Shown here: positions 1 to 7,547 of the stretch, in pieces
Layout of the letters: the number at the start of each line of letters is the position of its first letter
Position numbering within the stretch: position 1 is the first letter of the stretch
From: Pseudomonadota bacterium
GTDB lineage: Bacteria > Pseudomonadota > Gammaproteobacteria > Burkholderiales > Usitatibacteraceae
Assembly (NCBI GenBank): GCA_029781595.1
Contig: JAKOWJ010000091.1
Span: 1 to 33,259, forward strand
Length of the DNA: 33,259 nucleotides
Direction: 5' to 3'
Position numbers and translations under genes: made by a program
The notes under the pieces: model-generated
What the model saw: the letters and a program-made list of their open reading frames with translations, nothing else
Database searches by the model: none
Told to the model about the DNA's origin: nothing

Positions 1-19
1 CGGGGGGCTCGCCGCTCAC
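1..19 (-). CDS. Possible start of the gene after the ECF sigma factor (cut by window edge)
   Basis: On the minus strand a GTG codon (19-17) overlaps the sigma factor stop codon in a GTGA arrangement, with a GAGG purine stretch just upstream. Only about six codons (M-S-G-E-P-P) are visible before the window ends. Such coupling behind an ECF sigma gene often marks an anti-sigma factor, but nothing in these few residues shows that; the identity is unknown. Confidence 0.3.
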
Positions 20-576
20 TTCACGCGCCTCAGGCGGGCGCCGAGGGTGTCCTCGGCGTAGGGCTCGAGCGCGCCGCGCAGCGCGCGCCGGGCGCGGCAC
101 AGGCGGCTCATCACGGTGCCGATGGGGACCTCGAGGATCTCGCCCGCCTCGGCGTAGCTGCACTCCTCCAGGTCCACGAGAGTCACGACCTGGCGCTGGC
201 CCAGGGGCAGCGCGGCGACCGCGAGCCGCACGCGCCGCACCAGCTCGGCGCTCGCGCGCGCCTCCTCCGGCGAGGCGCCCTCGTCCGCGAGGAAGTCGGC
301 GACGCTGTCGAGGTCGACCGCCTCGCGCGACTCGCGCACGTGGTCGCGCAGGCAGTTGGCCAGGATCTTGAGGAGCCAGGACTTGAGCCGCGCCGGGTCG
401 CGCAGCTGGCCGCTCGAGCGCAGGGCCTTCTCCACGGCCATCTGCGCCAGGTCGTCGGCGAGGGCCGCGTCGTGGCACCAGGCCCGGGCCATGCGGCAGA
501 GCCGGTCGCGGGAGCGCTCGATCTCGCGCTTCACCGCGGCGCCGCCGCCGAAGAGGGCTTCGAATCCCAGGGTCAT
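16..576 (-). CDS. ECF-type RNA polymerase sigma factor
   Basis: A 186-residue sigma-70 family protein of the extracytoplasmic-function type, which directs RNA polymerase to a small regulon. Region 2 spans about residues 20-85 (RLCRMARAWCHD, LADDLAQMAVEKAL, LKSWLLKILANCLRDHVR). Region 4 spans about 120-170 (ALPLGQRQVVTLVDLEECSYAEAGEILEVPIGTVMSRLCRARRALR), with the -35-binding helix-turn-helix. Regions 1.1 and 3 are absent, as usual for the class. I chose the ATG at 576; the reading frame stays open upstream, but that stretch is low-complexity and crosses the promoter region. No Shine-Dalgarno is evident, and a matching ECF-type promoter ends only 6 nt before the ATG, so the mRNA may be leaderless. 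It is divergent from the DsrE-like gene. An anti-sigma factor may lie off the left edge. Confidence 0.93.
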   Translation of the reverse strand: MTLGFEALFGGGAAVKREIERSRDRLCRMARAWCHDAALADDLAQMAVEKALRSSGQLRDPARLKSWLLKILANCLRDHVRESREAVDLDSVADFLADEGASPEEARASAELVRRVRLAVAALPLGQRQVVTLVDLEECSYAEAGEILEVPIGTVMSRLCRARRALRGALEPYAEDTLGARLRRVK

Positions 577-582
577 GTCGGT

Positions 583-611
583 TGTGACGTGTCGTATCGT
601 GGGATTATTCC
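583..611 (-). promoter_or_regulatory. ECF-type promoter for the sigma factor gene
   Basis: Read on the minus strand: -35 element GGAATAA (611-605), a 15-nt spacer, then CGTCACA (589-583). ECF promoters commonly have a GGAA-type -35 and a CGTC-type -10. The same -35 and the same spacing recur on the other strand in front of the DsrE-like gene, which suggests autoregulation by the adjacent sigma factor. The predicted transcription start falls at or next to the ATG at 576. Confidence 0.7.
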
Positions 612-637
612 CGTCCGCGGCCGCGGCGGGAAGCGGT

Positions 638-666
638 GGAATAAGCGCCGGCCGGCGGCCGTCATA
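638..666 (+). promoter_or_regulatory. ECF-type promoter for the DsrE-like gene
   Basis: GGAATAA (638-644), 15-nt spacer, CGTCATA (660-666). The layout matches the divergent promoter at 611-583 apart from one base in the -10 element. A start near 672-675 would give a leader of about 48 nt containing the ribosome binding site GGAGG (712-716) in front of the ATG at 721. Confidence 0.7.
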
Positions 667-720
667 CCCTTCGAGCCGTCGCCCGCGAGGCCCGGCCGAA
701 AACGACTCCCGGAGGATTCC

Positions 721-1155
721 ATGAAGAAGCTGCTCGCCGCCCTCGCCGTGCTCGCCTGCGTCCTCGCCCCCGCCGGGGCCTTCGCCCAGTCCGGGGCGAA
801 GATGGGCGACGCCCCCTACCGCGTCGTCTTCCAGGTGAGCGACAACGACCCGGCCAAGTGGAACCTCGCGCTCAACAACGCGAGGAACGTCCAGGCCGAC
901 CTGGGCATGGACAACGTCGAGATCGAGATCGTGGCCTACGGCCCGGGCCTGAACATGGTGAAGGCGGGCTCGGCCGTCGCCCCGCGCATCGCCAGCGCCA
1001 ACTCGCAGGGCGTGGGCGTGCTCGCCTGCGAGAACACGATGCGCAACACCCACGTGGAGCGCGGCCAGATCCTGCCCGGCGTGAAGTTCGTGGACGCCGG
1101 CGTGGTGCACATCATGAAGCGCCAGCGCGAGGGCTGGAGCTACGTGAGGCCCTGA
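721..1155 (+). CDS. Exported DsrE/DsrF-like family protein
   Basis: A 144-residue protein with a Sec signal peptide (KK, then a hydrophobic stretch, likely cleavage after AFA at residue 22). The mature part resembles the DsrE fold: YRVVFQVSDNDPAKWNLALNN near the start, an EIEIVAYGPGLNMV strand-loop, and a single mature cysteine in LACENTMRNT (Cys103) at the position where DsrE/TusD-like proteins carry their sulfur-relay cysteine. Cytoplasmic DsrE proteins pass persulfides; for exported single-gene forms the function is not established. GGAGG precedes the ATG by 5 nt. The ECF-type promoter upstream ties it to the divergent sigma factor, so a periplasmic redox or sulfur stress role is an inference. 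The family call is firm, the role is not. Confidence 0.85.
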   Translation: MKKLLAALAVLACVLAPAGAFAQSGAKMGDAPYRVVFQVSDNDPAKWNLALNNARNVQADLGMDNVEIEIVAYGPGLNMVKAGSAVAPRIASANSQGVGVLACENTMRNTHVERGQILPGVKFVDAGVVHIMKRQREGWSYVRP

Positions 1156-1164
1156 AGGGCGCGC

Positions 1165-1182
1165 CGCGGCCGCCGGGCCGCG
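1165..1182 (+). terminator. GC-rich hairpin after the DsrE-like gene
   Basis: CGCGGCC and GGCCGCG form a perfect 7-bp stem with a GCCG loop, 10 nt after the stop of the DsrE-like gene. No U-tract follows, so it may be an attenuating or RNA-protecting hairpin rather than a true intrinsic terminator. Confidence 0.3.
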
Positions 1183-1218
1183 CTAGACTCACCGCCTTTC
1201 GACCCCGGGAGGCGGCCC

Positions 1219-2052
1219 ATGGGCACCCCTGCCGCGCCGGCCGACGGCGCCCGCCTGGACTTCGCGGGCGCCATGAGCTACGGCGACTACCTGCGCCTGG
1301 ACCAGGTGCTGGGCGCGCAGCACCCGCGCTCGCCGGACCACAACGAGCTGCTCTTCATCGTGCAGCACCAGGCGAGCGAGCTGTGGATGAAGCTCGCGCT
1401 GCACGAGCTGCTCGCCGCCCGCGAGCGCGTGCGCGCCGGCGAGCTGCCGCCGGCCGCGAAGATGCTCTCGCGCGTGGCGCGCGTGATGGCCCAGCTCAAC
1501 CAGTCCTGGGACGTGCTCTCCACCCTCACGCCCTCGGAGTACTCCGCGTTCCGCGGCGCCCTGGGCCAGTCCTCCGGCTTCCAGTCCTGGCAGTACCGCA
1601 TGATCGAGTTCGCGCTGGGCAACAAGGACGCGGTCCTGGTCGGTCCCCACCGCCACCGCCCCGACCTCGCCGGGCCCCTGGAGAGGCTGCTCGCCGAGCC
1701 CTCGCTCTACGACGAGGCGCTGCGCCTGCTCGGGCGGCGCGGCTTCGCGCTGGGCGAGGCGGCGATCCGGCGCGACTGGTCGGCGCCGCGCGCGTTCGAC
1801 GAGTCGGTGTGCGAGGCCTGGGTGGCGGTCTACCGCGACACCGGCGCGCACTGGGACCTCTACGAGCTCGCCGAGAAGCTGGTGGACCTGGAGGACGCCT
1901 TCCGCCAGTGGCGCTTCCGCCACGTGACGACGGTCGAGCGCATCATCGGCGCCAAGCGCGGCACCGGCGGCACCTCGGGCGTGGCGTACCTGCGCCGCGC
2001 GCTGGACGTGGTGCTCTTCCCCGAGCTCTGGCGCGCGCGCACGGCCCTCTAG
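1219..2052 (+). CDS. kynA: Tryptophan 2,3-dioxygenase
   Basis: A heme enzyme that opens the indole ring of L-tryptophan to N-formylkynurenine, the first step of the kynurenine pathway; cytoplasmic and normally tetrameric. At 277 residues it has the usual bacterial length. Diagnostic stretches are [32 protein letters not shown] (distal-pocket His50), [33 protein letters not shown] and [20 protein letters not shown], which holds the proximal heme ligand His235 and the substrate-binding loop. GGGAGG lies 6 nt before the ATG. Kynurenine formamidase and kynureninase, often neighbours in beta-proteobacteria, are not in this window, so the pathway must be completed elsewhere. Confidence 0.96.
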   Translation: MGTPAAPADGARLDFAGAMSYGDYLRLDQVLGAQHPRSPDHNELLFIVQHQASELWMKLALHELLAARERVRAGELPPAAKMLSRVARVMAQLNQSWDVLSTLTPSEYSAFRGALGQSSGFQSWQYRMIEFALGNKDAVLVGPHRHRPDLAGPLERLLAEPSLYDEALRLLGRRGFALGEAAIRRDWSAPRAFDESVCEAWVAVYRDTGAHWDLYELAEKLVDLEDAFRQWRFRHVTTVERIIGAKRGTGGTSGVAYLRRALDVVLFPELWRARTAL

Positions 2053-2091
2053 CGGGCGAGGTGGAAGGCCGGGCGCAACTCGCGTAGTGTG

Positions 2092-2116
2092 GGTGGCACG
2101 CCACGCGCGTGCCACC
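2092..2116 (+). promoter_or_regulatory. Inverted repeat abutting the CYTH-CHAD start codon
   Basis: GGTGGCAC (2092-2099) and GTGCCACC (2109-2116) are perfect 8-bp inverted arms with a 9-nt gap; the ATG of the next gene follows directly at 2117. No recognisable Shine-Dalgarno precedes this ATG. The repeat could be a translation-controlling RNA hairpin or an operator. Confidence 0.45.
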
Positions 2117-3649
2117 ATGCCGTCACCCCCCCGAGAGACCGAACTCAAGCTCGTCCTGGCGCCGGGCGAGGCCGCCCGGCTGGCCGCCCACCCCGCCCTC
2201 GCGGGCGCCACCCCGCGGCGCGAGCGGTTCGAGGCCTGGTACTTCGACACCCCGGCGGGCGAGCTCGCGCGCCACCGCCTGGGCCTTCGCCTGCGGCGCG
2301 AGGGCCGGCGCTGGCGGGTGACCCTGAAGGCGGACGGCGAGTCCGGCGGCGGCCTGCACCGCCGGCCGGAGTGGGAATTCCCGGCGGGCGGCCCGCGGGT
2401 CGACCTCGAGCGGTTCGCGCACACGCCCCTGGCCGCCCTGCCCGGGGCCGGGACGCTGCACCTTCGCCTCGCGCCCATCCTGCGCACGGCGTTCCAGCGC
2501 ACGCGCTGGCACCTCGCGCCCGGGCCCGGCTCCCGGCTGGAGGTGGCGCTGGACGAAGGCGTGCTCGCGGCCCGCGGCCGCGAACGGCCGGTGCTGGAGG
2601 TGGAGATCGAGGTGCTGGAGGGTCCCGAGTCGGCCGCGTTCGAGCTGGCCGAGTCGCTGGCGCAGGACATCGGCCTGCGCCCGGAGCCCGCCTCGAAGCT
2701 CGCGCGCGGGCTGGCGCTGGCGACCTCCGCCCGCCAGGCGCCGGTCCACGCCGTCCGCGTTTCTCTGGAGGAGGACACGGCCCCCCGCGAGGCCGCGCGC
2801 CGGCTCGCGGCCACCTGCCTCGCGCAGGCGCAGGCCAACGAGGCCGGCGTGCTCGCGAGCGGCGACGTCGAGTTCGTGCACCAGCTGCGCGTGGCGCTCC
2901 GGCGGCTGCGCTCGGCGCTGCGCCTCTTCGGCGAGGCGCTGCCGCCCGGCGAGCTGCAGCCCTTCGCGGCGGACCTGCGCTGGGCCGCCGGCCAGCTCGG
3001 CCGCTGCCGGGACTGGGACGTCTTCGTCACGCAGACGCTCCCGCCGCTCGCGGCCGCGTACGGCGACTCGCCCGAGGCGAAGGCGGTGGCCGCCCACGCG
3101 CGCGCGCGCCAGCGCGAGGCGAGGCGCGAGGCGCGCGCGGCGATCCTGTCGCCGCGCTACGGCCTCGCGATGGTCCGGCTCGCGCGCTGGCTCGCGGCGC
3201 CGGCGGAGCCGGAAGGCGGCGGCCCCGGCCTGAAGGACTTCGCCTCGCGCCGCCTGCGCAAGGGCGCCCGCCGCGTGGCCGACGGCGCGGCGCGCTTCGC
3301 GCTCCTGGACGCCTCCGGCCGGCACCGCCTGCGAATCCTCGTGAAGCGCCAGCGCTACGCCGTGGAGTTCCTCGGCCCGCTCTTTCGCGGCGAGCCGGCG
3401 CGGCGCCACCTGCGCCGCCTGTCGCGCGCGCAGGAGTCGCTCGGGCTCGCCAACGACTGCGCCAACGCGCTGGCGCACGTTCGCGAGCTCTCTCCGGCGC
3501 CCGCCTTCGAGTCGTTCGCCCGCGGCTGGTTCGCCGCCCGCGAGCTGGCCGGCCTCCAGGCCTGCGTGCGAGACCTCGCCTCGGTGGCGCGCGCGCGCCG
3601 GTTCTGGCGCCGCAAGCCGGCGTCGCCGGCGCCCGCCTCCCCCGCTTGA
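2117..3649 (+). CDS. CYTH-CHAD domain protein (triphosphatase / polyphosphate-binding)
   Basis: A 510-residue two-domain protein. The CYTH domain (about 4-200) starts with ETELKL, the ExExK-type signature of triphosphate tunnel enzymes, and continues with charged tunnel strands (ARHRLGLRLRREG, WRVTLKA, EWEF, LEVEIEVLEGP). Bacterial members hydrolyse inorganic triphosphate or related compounds. The CHAD domain (about 225-495) is alpha-helical and rich in conserved His/Arg (VEFVHQLRVALRRLRSALRLF, CRDWDVF, HRLRILVKRQRYAVEF, LGLANDCANA); CHAD domains bind polyphosphate. I chose the ATG at 2117 because ETELKL normally sits at the extreme N-terminus; a GTG at 2087 would add ten residues. The polyphosphate:AMP phosphotransferase two genes downstream fits a polyphosphate role. 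Confidence 0.9.
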   Translation: MPSPPRETELKLVLAPGEAARLAAHPALAGATPRRERFEAWYFDTPAGELARHRLGLRLRREGRRWRVTLKADGESGGGLHRRPEWEFPAGGPRVDLERFAHTPLAALPGAGTLHLRLAPILRTAFQRTRWHLAPGPGSRLEVALDEGVLAARGRERPVLEVEIEVLEGPESAAFELAESLAQDIGLRPEPASKLARGLALATSARQAPVHAVRVSLEEDTAPREAARRLAATCLAQAQANEAGVLASGDVEFVHQLRVALRRLRSALRLFGEALPPGELQPFAADLRWAAGQLGRCRDWDVFVTQTLPPLAAAYGDSPEAKAVAAHARARQREARREARAAILSPRYGLAMVRLARWLAAPAEPEGGGPGLKDFASRRLRKGARRVADGAARFALLDASGRHRLRILVKRQRYAVEFLGPLFRGEPARRHLRRLSRAQESLGLANDCANALAHVRELSPAPAFESFARGWFAARELAGLQACVRDLASVARARRFWRRKPASPAPASPA

Positions 3650-3718
3650 TCCAAGACAAGGGAGGCGCCTTCTCGGGTGGGAGACTGGACTCGCCCCCGC
3701 GACCGCACGCCTGAGCCG

Positions 3719-4084
3719 ATGCGACCCGCCCTTGCCGCCGCCACCCTGCTCGCCGCCGCGCTGCTCGCCGCCCCCGCGGCCGCCGGCGCCGATGCCGTCC
3801 GCGGCCGCGTCCTCTACGAGTCGGGCTGCGTCGACTGCCACGCCGAGAGCGTGCACGGGCGCGCGCACCGCGAGGCGAAGGACTTCGAGTCGGTGCGCGC
3901 GTGGGTGCGCCGCTGGGGCGCGAACCTCGGCCTGAAGTGGACGCCGGCCGAGGTGGACGACGTGGCCGCCTACCTGAACCAGCGCTACTACCACTTCGCC
4001 TGCCCGCCGGCGGTGTGCTCGACGACGGGCGCGGCGCCCTCGCCCGCTCCGGGCCTTGCGGCGTTGCGCGACGCCCCGCGTTGA
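3719..4084 (+). CDS. Small periplasmic c-type cytochrome
   Basis: A 121-residue protein with an Ala/Leu-rich signal peptide (about 1-24) and one heme c site, CVDCH (Cys37, Cys40, His41). The rest resembles a class I cytochrome helix ending in VDDVAAYLNQRYYHF. No methionine follows the heme site, so the sixth ligand cannot be the usual Met; histidines shortly after the motif (VHGRAH) are candidates. Two further cysteines (CPPAVC) near the C-terminus are unusual. The ATG at 3719 starts directly at the signal peptide but lacks a clear ribosome site; a GTG at 3677 preceded by GGAGG (3661-3665) would give a 14-residue longer N-terminus. Redox partners are unknown. Confidence 0.85.
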   Translation: MRPALAAATLLAAALLAAPAAAGADAVRGRVLYESGCVDCHAESVHGRAHREAKDFESVRAWVRRWGANLGLKWTPAEVDDVAAYLNQRYYHFACPPAVCSTTGAAPSPAPGLAALRDAPR

Positions 4085-4130
4085 AGGTACCTTGACCGGC
4101 CGGCGCGCGCCGGAGGGAGGAGAGACCAGG

Positions 4131-5606
4131 ATGTTCGAGTCCGCCGAGATCGGCCACAAGCTGGGCAAGGCCGAGTACAAGCGCGAGGCGCCCAAGCTGC
4201 GCCAGGCGCTGCTGGAGGCGCAGTACGAGCTGCTGGAGAACGGCAAGTTCCCCGTCGTGATCCTCGTGAACGGCGTGGACGGCGCCGGCAAGGGCGAGAC
4301 GGTGAACCTGCTCAACGAGTGGATGGACCCGCGGCACATCCACACCCACGCCTTCGGCGAGATGACGGACGCCGAGCGCCAGCGCCCGGAGATGTGGCGC
4401 TTCTGGCAGGCGCTGCCGCCCAAGGGGCGCATCGGCATCCTCTTCGGCTCGTGGTACACCGACCCGATCCTGCGGCGCGTGATGGGCCACGACAAGCGCG
4501 CCGTCTTCGAGCGGCGCCTGGAGCGCATCCGCCACTTCGAGCGCATGCTCGCCGCCGAGGGCGCGCTCGTGCTCAAGCTGTGGTTCCACCTGTCGAAGGC
4601 GGCGCAGAAGAAGCGCTTCAAGGAGCTGCTCGCCAGCAAGAAGACGGCCTGGCGCGTCGGGCCCGGCGACTGGGAGCGCTTCAAGCACTACGACGAGTTC
4701 GTGGACATCTGCGAGGACGCGCTGCGCGAGACGGGCACGGGCGAGGCGCCCTGGCAGGTGATCGAGGGCTCGGACCCGGAGTACCGCTCGCTCACCGCCG
4801 GGCGCATGCTGCTCGACGCGCTGCGCGCGCGCCTGAAGGGCGCGGCCCCGCGCCTGTCGCCCGCCGCGCCGCCGCCCGAGCCGCCCATCGACAAGCGCAA
4901 CATCCTCAACAGCCTGGACTACACGCGCCGGCTCGCGCCCAAGGCGTACGACAAGCGCCTGGAGAAGGCGCAGGCGCGGCTGAACCAGCTCACGCGCCAC
5001 AAGCGCATGCGCGAGCGCTCCCTGGTGATGGTCTTCGAGGGCATGGACGCCGCCGGCAAGGGCAGCACCATCCGGCGCCTCACCCGCGCCATGGACGCGC
5101 GCTACTACCGCGTGATCCCCATCGCCGCGCCCACGGACGAGGAGCGCGCCCAGCCCTACCTGTGGCGCTTCTGGCGGCGCATCCCCGGGCACGGCGCCGC
5201 GGCGATCTTCGACCGCTCCTGGTACGGGCGCGTGCTCGTCGAGCGCGTGGAGGGCTTCTGCGCCGAGGCCGACTGGATGCGCGCCTACCACGAGATCAAC
5301 GACTTCGAGGAGCAGCTGGGGGACGCGGGCGGCATCGTGGCCAAGTTCTGGCTGGCGGTGACGCCGCAGGAGCAGCTGCGCCGCTTCCGCGAGCGCCAGA
5401 AGATCGCCTACAAGCGCTTCAAGATCACCGACGAGGACTGGCGCAACCGCAAGAAGTGGCCACGCTACGAGCAGGCGATCTGCGACATGATCGACCGCAC
5501 CTCCACGGACCTCGCGCCCTGGCACGTGGTGGCGGCCAACGACAAGCTCCACGCGCGCGTGGAGGTGATCGAGCGCCTCTGCGACCTGGTCGAGTCGCGG
5601 CTGTAG
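4131..5606 (+). CDS. pap: Polyphosphate:AMP phosphotransferase (class II PPK2, two-domain)
   Basis: A 491-residue protein with two fused PPK2 domains, the layout and size of PAP enzymes, which transfer phosphate from polyphosphate to AMP to make ADP. The first domain (about 1-240) has Walker A GVDGAGKGE (48-56), the lid-type stretch RPEMWRFWQALPPKGRIGI and FGSWYTDP. The second (about 265-490) has a Walker A-like GMDAAGKGS (Lys309) followed by PYLWRFWRRIPGHG, FDRSWYGRVLVERV and the FWLAVTPQEQLRRF helix. In PAP enzymes the second domain is generally the catalytic one. A strong purine-rich ribosome site (GGAGGGAGGAGA) lies upstream of the ATG. With the CYTH-CHAD gene nearby it suggests phosphate/energy storage metabolism; it may let the cell regenerate ADP from polyphosphate. 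Confidence 0.95.
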   Translation: MFESAEIGHKLGKAEYKREAPKLRQALLEAQYELLENGKFPVVILVNGVDGAGKGETVNLLNEWMDPRHIHTHAFGEMTDAERQRPEMWRFWQALPPKGRIGILFGSWYTDPILRRVMGHDKRAVFERRLERIRHFERMLAAEGALVLKLWFHLSKAAQKKRFKELLASKKTAWRVGPGDWERFKHYDEFVDICEDALRETGTGEAPWQVIEGSDPEYRSLTAGRMLLDALRARLKGAAPRLSPAAPPPEPPIDKRNILNSLDYTRRLAPKAYDKRLEKAQARLNQLTRHKRMRERSLVMVFEGMDAAGKGSTIRRLTRAMDARYYRVIPIAAPTDEERAQPYLWRFWRRIPGHGAAAIFDRSWYGRVLVERVEGFCAEADWMRAYHEINDFEEQLGDAGGIVAKFWLAVTPQEQLRRFRERQKIAYKRFKITDEDWRNRKKWPRYEQAICDMIDRTSTDLAPWHVVAANDKLHARVEVIERLCDLVESRL

Positions 5607-5613
5607 CCGGCGC

Positions 5614-7116
5614 TTGAGCGCGACGAGCCTTTTCCGGGAGGAGGTGGCCATCGCGATGGCGGTGGCCCTGGCGATGGGCCTCGCCCTGCTCGCGCTGCGC
5701 CCGGCCGACCGCGCGAGCACGCGCAACGCCCTGCTGCTGCTCGTGCTGTGCGCCGCGGCCGGCGCCGCCGACACCGCCGTGGGCTCCATGGGCTCGCGCA
5801 CCTTCGCCGGCGTCCTGGCCGACGCCTCCACGGTGCTGGTGGGCATCGTGCTCATCCGCCTGGCCGGCATCATCGTCTTCCGCGTCCTGCTGCCGGCGGT
5901 GCGCGTGGTGCTGGCGCGCATCGTCGAGGACCTGGTCACCACCGCGCTCATGCTGGGCTGGGGCCTGGTGTGGCTGCGCGTGGCGGGGGTGGAGCTGGGG
6001 AGCCTGGTGACGACCTCGGCGGTGATCACCGGCGTGGTGGCGTTCTCCATGCAGGAGACCCTGGGCAACATCCTGGGCGGCGTCGTGCTGCAGCTCGACC
6101 AGTCCATCCGCGTGGGCGACTGGGTGAAGATCGACGACCTGGGCGGGCAGGTGGTGGAGATCCGCTGGCGCCACACGGCCATCGAGACGCGAAACCGCGA
6201 GACCGTGATCGTGCCCAACGGCTGGCTCATGAAGAACCGCTTCCTCGTGATCGGCTCGCGGTCCGACCCGAAGCCCTCCTGGCGGCGCTGGCTGTGGTTC
6301 GACGTGGACCTCGCGCACCCGCCGGTGAAGGTGTGCGAGGTGCTGGTCAGGGCCGTGACGGACGCCGAGATCCCCAACGTGGGCCTGGAGCCGGCGCCCA
6401 CGGGCGTGCTGATGCGCGTGGAGAACGGCATCGGCCGCTACGCGCTGCGCTACTTCCTCACCGACCCGCGCCCGGACGACGCCACCGACTCGGTGGTGCG
6501 CGCGCACGTGCTGGCCGCGCTCACGCGCCACGGCATGCCCATCGCGGTGCCGCGCGAGGAGCGGCTGCTGGTGAAGGACAACGAGGCGCACCGCGCCGCC
6601 GAGCACGCGAAGGAGATGGCCCGGCGCCAGGCGGCGCTGGCCCGCGTGGACCTCTTCGCCCCGCTCTCCGAGGCCGAGCGCGGCGAGATCGCCGAGCACC
6701 TGGTGTACGCGCCGTTCGTCAAGGGCGACACCATCACGCGCCAGGGCGCCGTCGCCCACTGGCTCTACCTCATCGTGCGGGGCGAGGCCGACGTGTGGCT
6801 GGACGCCGGCGGCGAGCGCTCGCACGTGGCCACCCTCATCCAGGGCAACGTCTTCGGCGAGATGGGGCTCATGACGGGCGAGCCGCGGCGCGCGACCATC
6901 AGCGCGCGCAGCGACGTGGAGTGCTACCGCCTGGACAAGGCCGGCTTCGAGAAGGTGCTGCGCTCGCGCCCGGACATCGCCGGGGAGATCTCGCGCATCC
7001 TGGCCTCGCGCCAGTCCGAGCTCACCGACCGGCGCGACGCCCCGGGCGCGCCGCGGCGCAACGGCCGCGAGGACATCCTCGCGCGCATCCGCAGCTTCTT
7101 CGGGCTGGAAGGCTAG
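5614..7116 (+). CDS. MscS-family mechanosensitive channel with C-terminal cyclic-nucleotide-binding domain
   Basis: A 500-residue membrane protein. Three or four hydrophobic segments lie in residues 10-150; the pore-lining helix and beta domain follow (TSAVITGVVAFSMQETLGN, LQLDQSIRVGDWVKI, TVIVPNGWLMKNRF), which is the MscS core. A soluble CAP-type cNMP-binding domain occupies about 347-460 (LFAPLSEAER, GAVAHWLYLIVRGEADVWL, GNVFGEMGLMTGEPRRATISA). The phosphate-cassette-like FGEMGLMTGEPRRAT is intact, so nucleotide binding is plausible; MscS-cNMP relatives are known ion channels modulated by cyclic nucleotides. The frame opens at TTG 5614, 7 nt after the phosphotransferase stop; ATG 5656, 12 nt behind GGAGGAG, is an alternative start. 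The gene is probably cotranscribed with the phosphotransferase. Confidence 0.9.
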   Translation: MSATSLFREEVAIAMAVALAMGLALLALRPADRASTRNALLLLVLCAAAGAADTAVGSMGSRTFAGVLADASTVLVGIVLIRLAGIIVFRVLLPAVRVVLARIVEDLVTTALMLGWGLVWLRVAGVELGSLVTTSAVITGVVAFSMQETLGNILGGVVLQLDQSIRVGDWVKIDDLGGQVVEIRWRHTAIETRNRETVIVPNGWLMKNRFLVIGSRSDPKPSWRRWLWFDVDLAHPPVKVCEVLVRAVTDAEIPNVGLEPAPTGVLMRVENGIGRYALRYFLTDPRPDDATDSVVRAHVLAALTRHGMPIAVPREERLLVKDNEAHRAAEHAKEMARRQAALARVDLFAPLSEAERGEIAEHLVYAPFVKGDTITRQGAVAHWLYLIVRGEADVWLDAGGERSHVATLIQGNVFGEMGLMTGEPRRATISARSDVECYRLDKAGFEKVLRSRPDIAGEISRILASRQSELTDRRDAPGAPRRNGREDILARIRSFFGLEG

Positions 7117-7127
7117 GCGGCCGCCTA
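7114..7127. terminator. Palindrome containing both stop codons of converging genes
   Basis: TAGGCGGCCGCCTA is a perfect 14-bp palindrome. Its first three bases are the channel gene stop on + and its last three are the RsbW-like gene stop on -. It could fold in either transcript, but there is no U-tract; its role as a bidirectional terminator is only possible. Confidence 0.3.
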
Positions 7128-7547
7128 CGGGTCCAGGGCGAGGCGGATGCGGTTGCGCCCGAAGAGGTAGGCGTACTCGCTCTCGCGCGTGAGCCCGTGC
7201 GCCAGCAGCACCCCCAGCCCCCCCTCCCGGCGCGTGTCGGCCAGGGCCTCGAGCATCTCCCGGGTGGCGGCGGCGAAGGGGTTGAAGGGGGGGGCGCGGT
7301 CCTCGTAGGTCAGGCGCACGGCCCCGTCCTCGGCCGCGAGGCGGATCCACACGGGGGCGTCCGAGCCGCCCCGGTGGCCGTGCTTGACCGTGTTGAGGAA
7401 GAGTTCCTCGACCACGAGGTTGAGCTTGAGGCAGGACTGGCGAGGCACCCCGGCCCCCTCGCAGAAGCCCTCCAGGAATTCCCGGGCGCCCCGCAGGGAC
7501 TCCAGCCGGGACGGAAACATCGCTATCCGGGATGTGATGGCGTTCAC
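7125..7547 (-). CDS. RsbW-like ATP-binding anti-sigma factor / serine kinase
   Basis: A 140-residue single-domain HATPase_c protein of the RsbW/SpoIIAB family, which binds either a target (often a sigma factor) or a STAS antagonist, and phosphorylates the latter. The N-box is VVEELFLNTVKHGH (about 46-59, with Glu and Asn for Mg-ATP). The G1 region is YEDRAPPFNP (Asp in DRAPPFNP) and the G2 box is GGLGVLLAHGL. The GTG at 7547 is supported by AAAAGG 7 nt upstream; ATG 7520 is an alternative. A matching STAS protein (11740-12114) and a PP2C phosphatase (8689-10764) lie nearby, completing a partner-switch trio. The regulated target is unknown; no sigma factor lies within the module itself. Confidence 0.88.
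   Translation of the reverse strand: MNAITSRIAMFPSRLESLRGAREFLEGFCEGAGVPRQSCLKLNLVVEELFLNTVKHGHRGGSDAPVWIRLAAEDGAVRLTYEDRAPPFNPFAAATREMLEALADTRREGGLGVLLAHGLTRESEYAYLFGRNRIRLALDP

Noticed and set aside
3646-3659. FNR-like site TTGATCCAAGACAA before the cytochrome c gene
   Set aside because: Only one half-site is good; the other matches 3 of 5 and overlaps the stop codon of CYTH-CHAD. Too weak to call.
3027-6431. Very long open frame on - opposite CYTH-CHAD, cytochrome, PAP and channel genes
   Set aside because: Spans four well-supported genes and gap regions with no domain resemblance; produced by the scarcity of stop codons at high GC.
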